A DNA stretch of 40,143 bases from Myxococcales bacterium. GTDB taxonomy: Bacteria; Myxococcota; Myxococcia; Myxococcales; UBA5297. The notes under the pieces were generated by a model. That model did not search any database, was not told the origin of the DNA, and saw nothing but the letters and a program-made list of their open reading frames with translations. A program made the position numbers and the translations under genes. Positions within the stretch are counted from its first letter, which is position 1; the number at the start of each line of letters is the position of its first letter. The stretch lies in assembly GCA_031262165.1 (NCBI GenBank), contig JAISIF010000076.1, forward strand, positions 1 through 40,143. Direction: 5' to 3'. Positions 15,202 through 23,468 of this stretch are shown here, piece after piece.

Positions 15202-16395
15202 TCACCCGCCCAGTCTGCTGATGAAGTAGCCAGCCACGACCGCCGTCCCGATGACGCCCGACACGTTTGGCCCCATCGCGTGCATGAGCAGGTAGTTCGA
15301 CGGGTCGGCCTTGGCACCAACATTGTGTGCCACACGTGCGGCCATGGGCACGGCCGACACACCAGCAGCACCGATGAGCGGGTTGATCTTGTTCTTCGAG
15401 AACAGGTTCATGACCTTGGCCATGATCACGCCCGTGGCCGTGGACAGCGCAAAGGCGAATACGCCGATGAGGATGATCTGTCCTGTCTGTATCGTCAGGA
15501 ATTTCTGGGCGGTCATGGTCAGACCCACGCTCGTGCCAAGAAAGATCGTGACGGTGTTCATGATCTCGTTTTGCGCGGCCTTCACGAGGCGCTCGGTGAC
15601 GCCGCACTCGCGCAAGAAGTTGCCAAGCATCAGCATCGCGATGAGCGCCGAGGCCGGAGGCACGAGCAGGATGCAAAGGATGCAGACGACGATCGCGAAA
15701 CACAGGCGCTCCAGCTTCCCGACTTTGCGCAGCGACTTCATGCGAATCTTCTTTTCGGCGTCAGTCGTCAGCAGGTTCATGATGGGCGGCTGGATGAGCG
15801 GAACGAGCGACATATAGGTGTAGGCCGCGACCGCGATGGGGCCGATGAGACCAGGCGCGAGCTTCGTGGCCGTGAAGATCGATGTCGGTCCATCCGCGCC
15901 ACCGATGATGCCGATCGAGGCGGCCTCGCCCTGCGTGAAACCAAGCCCAAGCGCCAAGATGAAGACGAGGAAGATCCCTGCCTGCGCTGCTGCGCCGAGC
16001 AGGAGCGTGCGTGGATTGGCGATGAGTGGCCCGAAGTCGGTGAGCGCACCCACACCCAGGAAGATGATGGGCGGGAACAGCTCCCATTGGATGCCCTTCG
16101 AAAGATAATAGTAGAGGCCTCCAGGCTCGTAGCAGCCACACGCCGAGGCGCCGTGTTCGAGCGCACACTTGGCCGCCTCGCCGACGCAATGGATGCTCGG
16201 ATCGTTGATGACGCCGATGGTCGGCAGGTTCGCGATGAGCGCGCCAAAGGCGATGGGCACGAGGAGCAGCGGCTCGTAGCCCTTGGCAATGGCAAAATAG
16301 AAGAGCACGGCCACGATGAGCCACATGACGAGCATGCCTGGCTCAATCTTCGTGAAGCCCGTGTCCATGAGAAAATCGATGATTGCTTGGAGCAT
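15202..16395 (-). CDS. mmdB: Na+-translocating decarboxylase beta subunit
   Basis: This integral-membrane subunit decarboxylates carboxybiotin and couples the reaction to Na+ export. The 397-residue protein has about ten hydrophobic segments. It contains the family hallmarks IIGGADGPTSIF, with the Asp required for Na+ and proton handling, IMNTVTIFLGTSVG and GVSAVPMAARVAHNVG. The loop near residues 65-100 carries unusual extra Cys (CVGEAAKCALEHGASACGCYEP). It is 215 bp downstream of the biotin carrier gene and closes the mce-mmd operon. The beta subunits of oxaloacetate, glutaconyl-CoA and methylmalonyl-CoA decarboxylases are interchangeable by sequence; mmd is chosen from the adjacent epimerase and carboxyltransferase. 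Confidence 0.93.
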   Translation of the reverse strand: MLQAIIDFLMDTGFTKIEPGMLVMWLIVAVLFYFAIAKGYEPLLLVPIAFGALIANLPTIGVINDPSIHCVGEAAKCALEHGASACGCYEPGGLYYYLSKGIQWELFPPIIFLGVGALTDFGPLIANPRTLLLGAAAQAGIFLVFILALGLGFTQGEAASIGIIGGADGPTSIFTATKLAPGLIGPIAVAAYTYMSLVPLIQPPIMNLLTTDAEKKIRMKSLRKVGKLERLCFAIVVCILCILLVPPASALIAMLMLGNFLRECGVTERLVKAAQNEIMNTVTIFLGTSVGLTMTAQKFLTIQTGQIILIGVFAFALSTATGVIMAKVMNLFSKNKINPLIGAAGVSAVPMAARVAHNVGAKADPSNYLLMHAMGPNVSGVIGTAVVAGYFISRLGG

Positions 16396-16610
16396 GGAAA
16401 ACTCTGGAGGCCCACCAAGTGGACCGAATGGACACGCGAGATCAGCGTCGCGTGTCGATCGTCTTGGAAAGAGGAGGATGCAGCGCGGGAGGTGATCGGG
16501 ATCGAGTCAGGCAAGCTGAGCCAGACAAGCCCTTGTGCCGCGGTCAGCATCGAAGGCAGTGGCCTGTCTCTGGCTTATGGGGCGCAGAGACGAGTCGCCA
16601 AAGCAGCATG

Positions 16611-17021
16611 TCAGCCGAGCGTGAGCAGGGTCGCACTCTCTTCGATCACGTCGCCCTTGTGCACGGCAATGGAACGCACTGTCCCAGCGTGCGGGGCATT
16701 GATGGGGGTGTTCATCTTCATGGCTTCGAGCGTGACGAGCAGATCGCCTTCCTTCACGGCCTGTCCTTCCTTCGCGTGGATCTCGATGACGGTTCCAGAC
16801 AAAGGTGAGGTGACGGGTGCGCCCCCTGTGGCAGCAGCAGGTGTGGCAACGGGCTGAGGCACAGGTGCAGCGATCGTCGGTTGTGCCGCCATCGTCTGAA
16901 CCATCGGCTGTTGTTGCTGTGAAGCGAGAGTGGCACTGGCTGCTGCTTGGGCGCCGTCGAGGGTTTCGACGAGGACATCGTAGCTCTTGCCATCAACGGT
17001 GATTCTCATGTGCTTCATCAT
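16611..17021 (-). CDS. mmdC: Biotin carboxyl carrier subunit of the decarboxylase
   Basis: The carrier accepts CO2 on biotin from the carboxyltransferase and presents it to the membrane subunit. The 136-residue protein has an N-terminal segment (MRITVDGKSYDVLVETL), a flexible Ala/Pro/Gln linker (about 30-65) and a C-terminal biotinyl domain. The biotinylation motif EAMKM is intact (Lys near residue 102), followed by PINAPHAGTVRSIAV. The gene opens ATGATGAAGCACATG, so three starts are possible; AGAGG favours the first or second. It lies 66 bp after the gamma-like subunit in the same operon. Confidence 0.94.
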   Translation of the reverse strand: MMKHMRITVDGKSYDVLVETLDGAQAAASATLASQQQQPMVQTMAAQPTIAAPVPQPVATPAAATGGAPVTSPLSGTVIEIHAKEGQAVKEGDLLVTLEAMKMNTPINAPHAGTVRSIAVHKGDVIEESATLLTLG

Positions 17022-17087
17022 CTTCTGTGAACCTCTTTCCCGGGGCCTTCCCCGGTGGATGTTGCGGATGGTTGGTGAATGAAAGTG

Positions 17088-17705
17088 TCAGGGGCGAGAG
17101 AGGGGCGAGAGCTGCTCACGCCGCCCTTCCTGTGCCCAGTTCGTCTCGATTGGACGGACACTCAGGATGCGGTGCGGCGTCTGACCGAGCACGGCGGCGA
17201 CTGCTGCTGCGATCGCGGCGAGCGGAATGTCCTGCGATGCGGACATCGACTGCGCTGACACACCTGGCGCGAGCTTCTGCACACTCACCACGCGATGCGG
17301 TGTCGATCCCATGATCGCTTGAGCAGCGGCGACGAAGACGGCGGGCGGGATTGCCTCTTCGAGGAGGGGCGTGGCAGCGCTCGAGGCCAACATCGATGTC
17401 GATCCCGTCGATTCGGCAGGCAGTGCCTTTCCAGGAGCAGCGGCTGCCATCTGCTTCTTTCGCGTCTTCCCATCGAGCCATTTGAAGAACAGGCCCATGA
17501 GCTCGCAGATGATCCACAGCGCGATGAGCGTGATGAAGACGATGAGCAAGCCGACGGCGAGGAACTGGAAGGCTTCGCCCCACGTCAGCCCGTTTCCAAT
17601 GGTCCGGCTGGCGAGTTTGGGGATCGGCGTCGCGTCGAGATTCGAATCGGGTATCTGTGGAGTGGCCGTGTTCAACAGGCCCAAAAGCTGGTGCACTAGA
17701 TTCAT
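17088..17705 (-). CDS. mmdD: OadG/MmdD-like membrane subunit with duplicated tail motif
   Basis: Small subunits of this type anchor and assemble Na+-pumping decarboxylases. The 205-residue protein has one transmembrane helix (about 46-72; FLAVGLLIVFITLIALWIICEL), a Lys/Ala-rich linker and two copies of one motif: IPPAVFVAAAQAIMGSTPHR (119-138) and IPLAAIAAAVAAVLGQTPHR (160-179). The second continues to W..EGRREQL. One such motif is usual in MmdD, so the tandem copy is unusual. Its ATG overlaps the mmdA stop (ATGA), implying coupled translation. Confidence 0.85.
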   Translation of the reverse strand: MNLVHQLLGLLNTATPQIPDSNLDATPIPKLASRTIGNGLTWGEAFQFLAVGLLIVFITLIALWIICELMGLFFKWLDGKTRKKQMAAAAPGKALPAESTGSTSMLASSAATPLLEEAIPPAVFVAAAQAIMGSTPHRVVSVQKLAPGVSAQSMSASQDIPLAAIAAAVAAVLGQTPHRILSVRPIETNWAQEGRREQLSPLSRP

Positions 17706-19255
17706 AGAGCGATGTTTCCGTGTTTTTTGGCGGGACGAGCCTCGCGCTTGTTGAGGGTGTTGCGCAGTGCGAGCGACAGCACGGCACGACTTCGACTGGG
17801 CTCGATGACGTCGGTGAGTTGATTCGACTCGGCCGCCTGCCAGGGAGAGGCGAACTTCTGGCGGTAGTCGACAGCGATTTCGGCGGCACGCGCCTTGGGA
17901 TCGGCGGCCTGCTTGAGCTCGTTGCGAAAGAGGATGTTGATGGCACCCTCGGCGCCCAACACCGCGATCTCGGCACTTGGCCAGGCAAAGACGAGATCGG
18001 CGCCCATCGCCTTGCTGTCCATCGCGATGTAGGCACCGCCGTAGGCCTTGCGCAGGATGAGCGAAATCTTGGGGACGGTCGCACTCGCCCAGGCAAACAA
18101 CATCTTGGAGCCATGCCGGATGATGCCGCCGCGTTCCTGACTGAGGCCCGGCAAAAAGCCCGGCACGTCCATCAGCGAGATGAGCGGGATATTGAACGCG
18201 TCGCAGAACTGGATGAAGCGCGCTGCCTTGTCAGCCGCGTCGATGTCGAGCGTGCCAGCTTTGAACAGAGGCTGATTGGCCACGACGCCGACGACGATGC
18301 CATCGAGCCGCGCAAAACCCACGAGGATGTTCTTCGCGAACAGCGCGTGGACCTCGAAGAAACTGTCCACATCGAAGATCGCGTCGATGGCTGCGCGCAT
18401 ATCGAGTGGTGTCTTCGGATCGCTCGGAACGAGGGCATCCAGACGCGCATCCGGTGTCAGATCGATGCTCTTCGATGGCGCGTGCGGTGGATCTCGAAGG
18501 TTGTTGGGCGGCAGGTAGGAGAGGAGCTTCTTCACGATGCGCAGCGCATCGGCGTCGTCCTCGGCCACGAAGTGGACGTTGCCACTCACCGAGGCGTGCA
18601 TGAGCGCGCCACCCACCTCCTCGGCAGAGCACTGTTGACCGGTGACAGCGCGGATGACCTCAGGCCCAGTGATGAACAGCTGCGCATGCCTCTTCGTCAT
18701 CACGACGAAGTCCATGAGCGCCGGAGAGTAAGCAGCCCCGCCTGCGCATGGCCCGGCAATGACGGCGATCTGCGGCACCACACCTGACATCAGGACGTTC
18801 TGACGGAACACACGCGAATAGCCTGTCAGCGCATCGACGCCCTCCTGAATGCGCGCGCCACCCGAATCATTGATGGTGACGACAGGGATGCCCGTCTTGC
18901 CCGCATAGATGATCGCGTCGACGATCTTGTCGGCATGGACCTGGCCGAGCGTGCCGCCGTTCACCATGAAATCCTGGCTGCACATCGCCACTGCCTGACC
19001 ATCGACCTGCCCGACACCCGTGATGACGCCATCGCCAGGCATCCGCTTTCGGTCCATGCCAAAGTCTTTGGCATGGTGATGCGCAAAGGCGCCCATCTCT
19101 TGGAACGTGTCCACGTCGAAGAAGACATCGACGCGCTCGCGGGCGGTCATTCGGCCATCTCGATGGCGCTCGATCACCTTGTCTTGATTGCCGAGTCTCT
19201 TCTGCTCGGCGCGGCGGGCCTCCAGTGCCTCCATCCGATCTCTGGCTATCGTCAT
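17702..19255 (-). CDS. mmdA: Methylmalonyl-CoA decarboxylase alpha subunit (carboxyltransferase)
   Basis: The cytoplasmic carboxyltransferase moves CO2 from methylmalonyl-CoA to carrier biotin and releases propionyl-CoA. The 517-residue length and two crotonase-like halves fit MmdA/PccB. Landmarks: GQVDGQAVAMCSQDFMVNGGTLG, INDSGGARIQEGVDAL, GPCAGGAAYSPALMDF, LMDVPGFLPGLSQERGGIIRHGSKML and SLILRKAYGGAYIAMDSK. The last two form the acyl-CoA and biotin pockets. ATG 19255 (MTIARDRMEAL) gives the usual N-terminus; the track adds 27 codons. The Na+ pump subunits downstream argue for decarboxylase rather than propionyl-CoA carboxylase, as no biotin carboxylase is present. Confidence 0.94.
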   Translation of the reverse strand: MTIARDRMEALEARRAEQKRLGNQDKVIERHRDGRMTARERVDVFFDVDTFQEMGAFAHHHAKDFGMDRKRMPGDGVITGVGQVDGQAVAMCSQDFMVNGGTLGQVHADKIVDAIIYAGKTGIPVVTINDSGGARIQEGVDALTGYSRVFRQNVLMSGVVPQIAVIAGPCAGGAAYSPALMDFVVMTKRHAQLFITGPEVIRAVTGQQCSAEEVGGALMHASVSGNVHFVAEDDADALRIVKKLLSYLPPNNLRDPPHAPSKSIDLTPDARLDALVPSDPKTPLDMRAAIDAIFDVDSFFEVHALFAKNILVGFARLDGIVVGVVANQPLFKAGTLDIDAADKAARFIQFCDAFNIPLISLMDVPGFLPGLSQERGGIIRHGSKMLFAWASATVPKISLILRKAYGGAYIAMDSKAMGADLVFAWPSAEIAVLGAEGAINILFRNELKQAADPKARAAEIAVDYRQKFASPWQAAESNQLTDVIEPSRSRAVLSLALRNTLNKREARPAKKHGNIAL

Positions 19256-19332
19256 TGAGATGTCTCGCAAAAAGAAAGCTGCGTTTGGCAATCGATTCGA
19301 AGGGAATCGGCAAGAGGGTGGTTGGAAATCAT

Positions 19333-19740
19333 TCACCCTTCAGGCGGCGAACAAAGCTCGACGAGAACCCCACTCGTAGATTTGGGGTGAAGAAAGGCGA
19401 TTTGCTTGCCGTGCGCACCCTCGCGCGGCGCTTGGTCGATGGCTTTGATGCCCGCCTGCGTCACCCTGCTGAGCTCAGCATCCGTGGCGTCTGTTGCGAG
19501 CGCCAGGTGGTGCAGCCCCACGCCCTTGTTCTCCAGAAACTTGGCAATCGGGCCTGATGCGTCCGTCGGTTCGAGCAGCTCGATGGCCACTTCGCCGACG
19601 TGGAAAAAGGCCGTCTTCACCTTTTGGCTCTCGACGATCTCGATCCCGTCACACGGCCTACCCAGCAGCTTCTCGAAGATGGGGATCGCGGCATCCAGAC
19701 TTCGGACGGCGATTCCCAGATGATCGATGCGTTGAATCAT
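19333..19740 (-). CDS. mce: Methylmalonyl-CoA epimerase
   Basis: The enzyme interconverts (R)- and (S)-methylmalonyl-CoA, linking mutase and carboxylase/decarboxylase stereochemistry. The 135-residue glyoxalase/VOC-fold protein has metal ligands in IDHLGIAV, IELLEP, GLHHLALAT and GVLVELCSP, in standard positions. It is first in the operon, 77 bp before mmdA, with a candidate promoter about 75 bp upstream. Methylmalonyl-CoA mutase is not in the window. Confidence 0.96.
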   Translation of the reverse strand: MIQRIDHLGIAVRSLDAAIPIFEKLLGRPCDGIEIVESQKVKTAFFHVGEVAIELLEPTDASGPIAKFLENKGVGLHHLALATDATDAELSRVTQAGIKAIDQAPREGAHGKQIAFLHPKSTSGVLVELCSPPEG

Positions 19741-19813
19741 GGCGCGAGCCTCCTTTTGGCGGCTCGCCAGATCGGCACTTCAGCACCTCTCCCTACCCTT
19801 GGCCGCCCGCCAC

Positions 19814-19854
19814 AAAACGCGGCGCGCCCTAGCAGCCAGAATCTCAAAGTTCCA
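19814..19854 (-). promoter_or_regulatory. Candidate mce-mmd operon promoter
   Basis: On the minus strand: TGGAAC (weak -35), 17-bp spacer, TAGGGC, eight G/C-only bases (GCGCCGCG), then TTTT. The -10, discriminator and T tract match the shared layout. Confidence 0.5.
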
Positions 19855-19908
19855 GAGGAGAAATCGCTTTGGGCGGGAGGCGGGTTCGATCAGGAGAGCT
19901 GGGCGTTG

Positions 19909-19941
19909 ACCGTAGGAGCGTTGTGCAGAGCGTCCCCTCAG
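19909..19941. repeat. Degenerate R3 repeat
   Basis: TAGGAGCGTTGTGCAGAGCG followed by TCCCCTCAGG resembles the R3 palindrome with several changes. A short CCCCTT triplicate follows at about 20025-20045. Confidence 0.35.
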
Positions 19942-20099
19942 GCCCTGAGTCGACATCAGACAACAGAATCAGCGAGGGCCTTGCGTGAGATGCGAAGCGC
20001 CAGAGGCAATCAGGCCTCCGTATCCCCTTCCCCTTCCCCTTCCCGCTGACCCGCTGCATCCGTATTCAGCATCGCCTGCGTCTGCCGCGAGGCGTCCTC

Positions 20100-21038
20100 T
20101 TAATCGGTGAGCGCCTGCTCCAGATCGGCGAGTGCGGCGTCCGCCTCGGCGCTGCTCTCCTTGAGCTTGGCCTCGAATGAATCGTCCCGAAGATCTTGAA
20201 CGAGCGAGGCGACGCCTTTGGGCTCAGCCACGGCCTCTGGCCCGAGTTCCTTTTCGAGGACCTCTTCACTCTCCTTCGAGAGTTCCTGAAACTCGCGCAG
20301 CGTGGGCAGCGCGCCGAGGTCGCGCAGATTGAAAAACTCGAGGAACTCGCGCGTGGTCCCATAGATGAGCGGTCGACCAGCCTCCTCGCGCTTGCCCAGA
20401 ATCTTGATGAGACGGCGTTCGAGCAGCGCCTTGAGAACTGCGCCGCTGTCCACGGCCCGGATGTCCTCGATCTCGGGGCGCGTGACGGGCTGGCGGTAGG
20501 CCACGATGGCCAGGGTCTCGAGTGCGGCGCGCGTCAGGCGCTGTGGCTTCACCTTGAGGAAGCGGCGGATGACCTCGGCGCTCTCAGGGCTCGTTCGGAA
20601 CTGCCAGCCACCCGCGACATCGTGCAGCACGATGCCCGAGCAGCCCTCGGCATAGCGCGACTGGAGGTCGGCGAGCGCCTCGCGGATCACCTTGAGCTCG
20701 ATGCCGGTGTTCTTGCGGATGAGCTCTTCAGTGAGGGGCTTGTCCGAGATGAAGAGGATCGACTCGATGAGCCTGCGGATGCGTTCGGGCGCGTAGTTCT
20801 TTGCCTCGGCCACCAGCTTGTCGAAGGCGTCTTCACTCTCCGCTGGCTCGGCTGGCGTGTCGATCTCGGCCGCGACGGTCTCTTCCTCGTCAGAATCAGA
20901 TTCAGAGCCCTCGTCCGCGAATGCTTCCGCGTCACCTTCGATCTGATCCTGCTCCTGTCGCGCGGCAAAGGGCAGGACGTTGTCGTCGCTGCCCTCTGGT
21001 TTTGCGTTTGCGTTTTCTGCGTCGATTGGGTCGGTCAT
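20100..21038 (-). CDS. scpB: Segregation and condensation protein B
   Basis: ScpB is the winged-helix accessory subunit of the SMC-ScpAB condensin that organises and segregates the chromosome. The core (about residues 85-250) is typical: IRRLIESILFISDKPLTEE, GWQFRTSPE, TRAALETLAIVAYRQPVTRPEIEDIRAVDSG and ALLERRLIKILGKREEAGRPLIYGTT. An acidic ~80-residue N-terminal extension and a ~60-residue acidic helical tail make it longer (312) than the usual ~190. No scpA lies next to it, which is unusual, since the two are often adjacent. GGGGCGATCATCGGTCGCCC just upstream can form a hairpin. Confidence 0.95.
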   Translation of the reverse strand: MTDPIDAENANAKPEGSDDNVLPFAARQEQDQIEGDAEAFADEGSESDSDEEETVAAEIDTPAEPAESEDAFDKLVAEAKNYAPERIRRLIESILFISDKPLTEELIRKNTGIELKVIREALADLQSRYAEGCSGIVLHDVAGGWQFRTSPESAEVIRRFLKVKPQRLTRAALETLAIVAYRQPVTRPEIEDIRAVDSGAVLKALLERRLIKILGKREEAGRPLIYGTTREFLEFFNLRDLGALPTLREFQELSKESEEVLEKELGPEAVAEPKGVASLVQDLRDDSFEAKLKESSAEADAALADLEQALTD

Positions 21039-21085
21039 TTTAGAATTTGGGCGACCGATGATCGCCCCTACGAATCAGAGGTTTT

Positions 21086-21160
21086 TAGGACTCATCCCTC
21101 ATTGAGGACCGAGCAACGCGAAGGACGTGGAGAGCCAGACCATTGAGGGACAAGTCCTCA
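21086..21160 (+). repeat. R1 element, copy 3 (short form), at a stop codon
   Basis: A 75-bp deletion form keeps both ends: GGACTCATCCCTCATTGAGG and ATTGAGGGACAAGTCC, plus GACCGAGCAACGCGAAGGAC. Its right end overlaps the stop codon of the DUF6485-like gene (21158-21160). Confidence 0.75.
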
Positions 21161-21364
21161 GATCTTCTCCGCCTGCACCAGTTCAGCGAACCGCTCGAAC
21201 GATCGGTCGAACGTCTTTTCGACATCGCTGGAGAAGCAACAGGCCGGGAGCTGCCGGTTCTTGAGGTGTCTGTGCAGGCACGCGCAGCACGTCCCTTTGG
21301 CGCCACACCCGGGGTAGCTGCACTTGCATCGGGCGAGGTTGTCTTCTTTGCGGGGGCAATCCAT
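21158..21364 (-). CDS. DUF6485-like cysteine-rich small protein
   Basis: The 68-residue protein begins MDCPRKEDNLARCKCSYPGC and continues GAKGTCCACLHRH, then PACCF. The Cys spacing resembles the small DUF6485 proteins, presumed to bind Zn or Fe; function is unknown. The track ORF starts 37 codons earlier, but ATG 21364 has a near-perfect AGGAGGAG ribosome site and the family start. It sits between scpB and the GNAT gene, same strand, 53 bp from the latter. Its stop codon is embedded in an R1 repeat. Confidence 0.8.
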   Translation of the reverse strand: MDCPRKEDNLARCKCSYPGCGAKGTCCACLHRHLKNRQLPACCFSSDVEKTFDRSFERFAELVQAEKI

Positions 21365-21416
21365 GAGGCGTCTCCTCCTGGCAGACCGGCATCCGAGCCG
21401 AGCTTTGGGGGATGAA

Positions 21417-22034
21417 TCAGATCGTCCAGGGTGCGACGTCTTCGAGCAGGAACTCCATCGCGTGCCAGGCGTCATCGAGGCTGCAGCTCATGAGCAGGAG
21501 CGTGTGCTTCTTGCCGTCGAGATCGCGGACGTGGTTCTTCAGCTCAGCTTCGATCTGGAAGCCAGCGCGCTCGCACATCGCCCGAACCGCGGCCTGGGTG
21601 TCCATGAGGCGGACGGTGAGCTTGTCGAAGAGGCGCAGGCTCGCCTGATCCACCAGCTCGCGCATCAGGAGCGCGCCGAGTGAGTGGCGCCGGAACTCCT
21701 TGCGGACCATGATGCGCACCTCACCGACGTGAGGCGACCAGAGGTGGTTGTCTGGCTCGAGCAGGCCGTGGCCGACGAGGCTGCCTTCATGGAAGGCCAA
21801 GAGCCGCAGGTAGCGCCCGTTCTGGAGTGATTCGAGGACGAGCTGCCGGAAGAACTCGACGTTGAACACGTCGTAGCGAAGGAAGAGGCGATCCTCGCGC
21901 GGCATGGACTGGAAGAAGGCCAGGAGGCTCTCGAAGTCGGCCGCCTCCAATGGGCGCAGCGTCACCTCCAGGCCGTCTTTGCAGCGGAGCTTCCGCGGCC
22001 AGGTTTCGTGGTGGGGATGGTCATGCAAGCTCAT
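21417..22034 (-). CDS. GNAT-family N-acetyltransferase
   Basis: The protein transfers an acyl group from acyl-CoA to an unknown amine. It has 205 residues; the GNAT fold runs from LEVTLRPLEAADFESLLAFF to the end. The acetyl-CoA loop is in IMVRKEFRRHSLGALLMREL (an R/QxxGx-like site), followed by AVRAMCERAGFQIEAELKNH. Similar single-domain proteins resemble the acetyltransferase part of protein-lysine acetyltransferases, but no regulatory domain is present. The ORF track extends 171 codons upstream through a repeat and into asd; ATG 22034 (MSLHDHPHHE) with GGAGGG upstream is the likely start. Confidence 0.82.
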   Translation of the reverse strand: MSLHDHPHHETWPRKLRCKDGLEVTLRPLEAADFESLLAFFQSMPREDRLFLRYDVFNVEFFRQLVLESLQNGRYLRLLAFHEGSLVGHGLLEPDNHLWSPHVGEVRIMVRKEFRRHSLGALLMRELVDQASLRLFDKLTVRLMDTQAAVRAMCERAGFQIEAELKNHVRDLDGKKHTLLLMSCSLDDAWHAMEFLLEDVAPWTI

Positions 22035-22054
22035 GGGACGCGGGCCCTCCGAGG

Positions 22055-22200
22055 CTCCCTCTCCCGCATCTTCGATCCACCCTCCCCACGAAGGAGAGAG
22101 GGCTGTTGGGAGAGAGATGAAAGCGACTGTGACGAATCGTTCTCGATGTCTTCCCTCTCCCGTTTGATGGGAGAGGGCGGATCGAAGATCCGGGAGATGG
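22055..22200. repeat. R4 long inverted repeat downstream of asd
   Basis: Two ~31-bp arms (containing CTCCCGCATCTTCGATCCAC and GGATCGAAGATCCGGGAGAT) face each other across ~85 bp. A perfect 9-bp hairpin CCCTCTCCC-GTTTGAT-GGGAGAGGG lies in the right arm at 22153-22177. It separates asd from the GNAT gene and may end the asd transcript. Confidence 0.65.
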
Positions 22201-22216
22201 AAGAGACAGGACTGCC

Positions 22217-23248
22217 TCACCCTGTCTTGGCGACGATACCTCTCTGGACGATCAGCTCCGCGATCTGGACGGCGTTGAGTGCCGCGCCCTTGCGCAGGTT
22301 GTCCGCGCAGATGAACAGGTCGAGGCCGTTCTCCTGACTCTCGTCCTTGCGGATGCGCCCGACATGCACCGCGCTGTCGCCAGCGGCGAGCATGGGCATC
22401 GGGTAGATGTTCTGGCTCGGGTCGTCGAGCACCTTCACGCCGGGCGCGCTGGCGAGAATCTTCCGCGCCTCGTCTGGGCCGAGCGGGCGCGAGAAGGCGA
22501 GGTTCACCGACTCGCTGTGGCCGATGAAGATCGGGACGCGCACGCACGTCGCGCTGACCGGCAAGTCCGAGATGCCGAGGATGCGCCGCGTCTCGTGGAC
22601 CAGCTTCAGCTCTTCCTTGGTCGAGCCCGTCGCATCGAAGTCGTCGATCTGCGGGATGAGGTTGAAGGCGATGCGGTGCGCAAATGCCTCGGGCGAGGTC
22701 TCGCGGCAGTTCATCAGGTCACCGATCTGCTTCTCCAGCTCGGCCATGCCGCTCTGGCCCCTGCCTGAAACCGACTGGTAGGTCGAGACCACGACACGCC
22801 GGAGCATCGCTGCGTCGTGCAGCGGCTTGAGCGCGACCACCATCTGGATCGTCGAGCAGTTGGGGTTCGAGACGATGCGCCGTGTCTTCGCGAGCTCGAC
22901 GCTGTCCGGGTTGACCTCGGGCACCACGAGCGGCACGTCGGCCTCGCGCCGAAACGCGCTGGAGTTGTCGATGACGAATGCGCCCTGGGCCGCGGCGATG
23001 GGTGCCCACTGGCGGCTCACCGTGGCACCTGCCGAGAAGAGCGCGAAATCGCACCCCGCCAGAGCCTTCTCGCTGAGCGCTTGGACGGTGAGCTCCTCGT
23101 CGCGAAACTCGAGCCGGGTCCCCGCGCTGCGGCTGGAGGCGAGCGGCACGAGCTCACGCACCGGGAACTCGCGCTCTTCGAGGATGTCCATCATCTCGCG
23201 CCCCACCGCGCCCGTTGCCCCGACGATCGCCACCTTGAAACCAGTCAT
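22217..23248 (-). CDS. asd: Aspartate-semialdehyde dehydrogenase
   Basis: Asd reduces aspartyl phosphate to aspartate semialdehyde with NADPH, feeding lysine/diaminopimelate, threonine and methionine synthesis. The 343 residues match the family. The Rossmann loop is VAIVGATGAVGREM; the catalytic Cys lies in SNPNCSTI; YQSVSGRGQSG and the catalytic His region RVPIFIGHSESVNL are intact. This is the bacterial (Gram-positive/Helicobacter-like, ~335-residue) subgroup rather than the E. coli type. AAGGAG lies 10 bp before the ATG. It lies 220 bp after bamA and has an AT-rich promoter-like upstream with TATAAT. Confidence 0.96.
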   Translation of the reverse strand: MTGFKVAIVGATGAVGREMMDILEEREFPVRELVPLASSRSAGTRLEFRDEELTVQALSEKALAGCDFALFSAGATVSRQWAPIAAAQGAFVIDNSSAFRREADVPLVVPEVNPDSVELAKTRRIVSNPNCSTIQMVVALKPLHDAAMLRRVVVSTYQSVSGRGQSGMAELEKQIGDLMNCRETSPEAFAHRIAFNLIPQIDDFDATGSTKEELKLVHETRRILGISDLPVSATCVRVPIFIGHSESVNLAFSRPLGPDEARKILASAPGVKVLDDPSQNIYPMPMLAAGDSAVHVGRIRKDESQENGLDLFICADNLRKGAALNAVQIAELIVQRGIVAKTG

Positions 23249-23331
23249 TCTGGATTGCTCCTTGTTATCTTTGATTCATTATTTTTATTTGGATCGGCGT
23301 ATTCCACACCAATGTCACGCCATGGCAAGGG

Positions 23332-23362
23332 ATTATAAAATTTTGAATTGGCATCAACATTT
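23332..23362 (-). promoter_or_regulatory. Possible asd promoter
   Basis: The minus strand reads TTGATGCCAATTCAAAATTT followed by TATAATCC. The fit is TTGATG, 16 bp, TAATCC, or a TATAAT with a short spacer. This AT-rich layout is unlike the GC-discriminator promoters elsewhere in the window. Confidence 0.4.
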
Positions 23363-23402
23363 TTCAGAGAGCCGGGAGAGGGCCTTCATCAGAATTCTAT
23401 AT

Positions 23403-23467
23403 TTAGGACTTAGGCTGGCGTTTTACGAACGAGCGGGCCGACGAAATAATCGAAGGATACGTCCTTA
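23403..23467 (+). repeat. R1 element, copy 4 (internal deletion), at the bamA stop
   Basis: TTAGGACTTA is joined directly to the right-hand part GGCTGGCGTTTTACGAACGA and ends TCGAAGGATACGTCCTTA. It sits 2 bp from the bamA stop codon (23469-23471). Confidence 0.75.
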
Positions 23468-23468
23468 A

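Noticed and set aside
14764-16857. 697-aa plus-strand ORF
   Set aside because: It lies antisense to mmdB and the biotin carrier gene, is rich in Arg/Asp/His without domains, and is a high-GC shadow frame.
20025-20048. CCCCTT triplicate as a functional repeat
   Set aside because: Three short units only, in a non-coding gap; nothing else supports a function.
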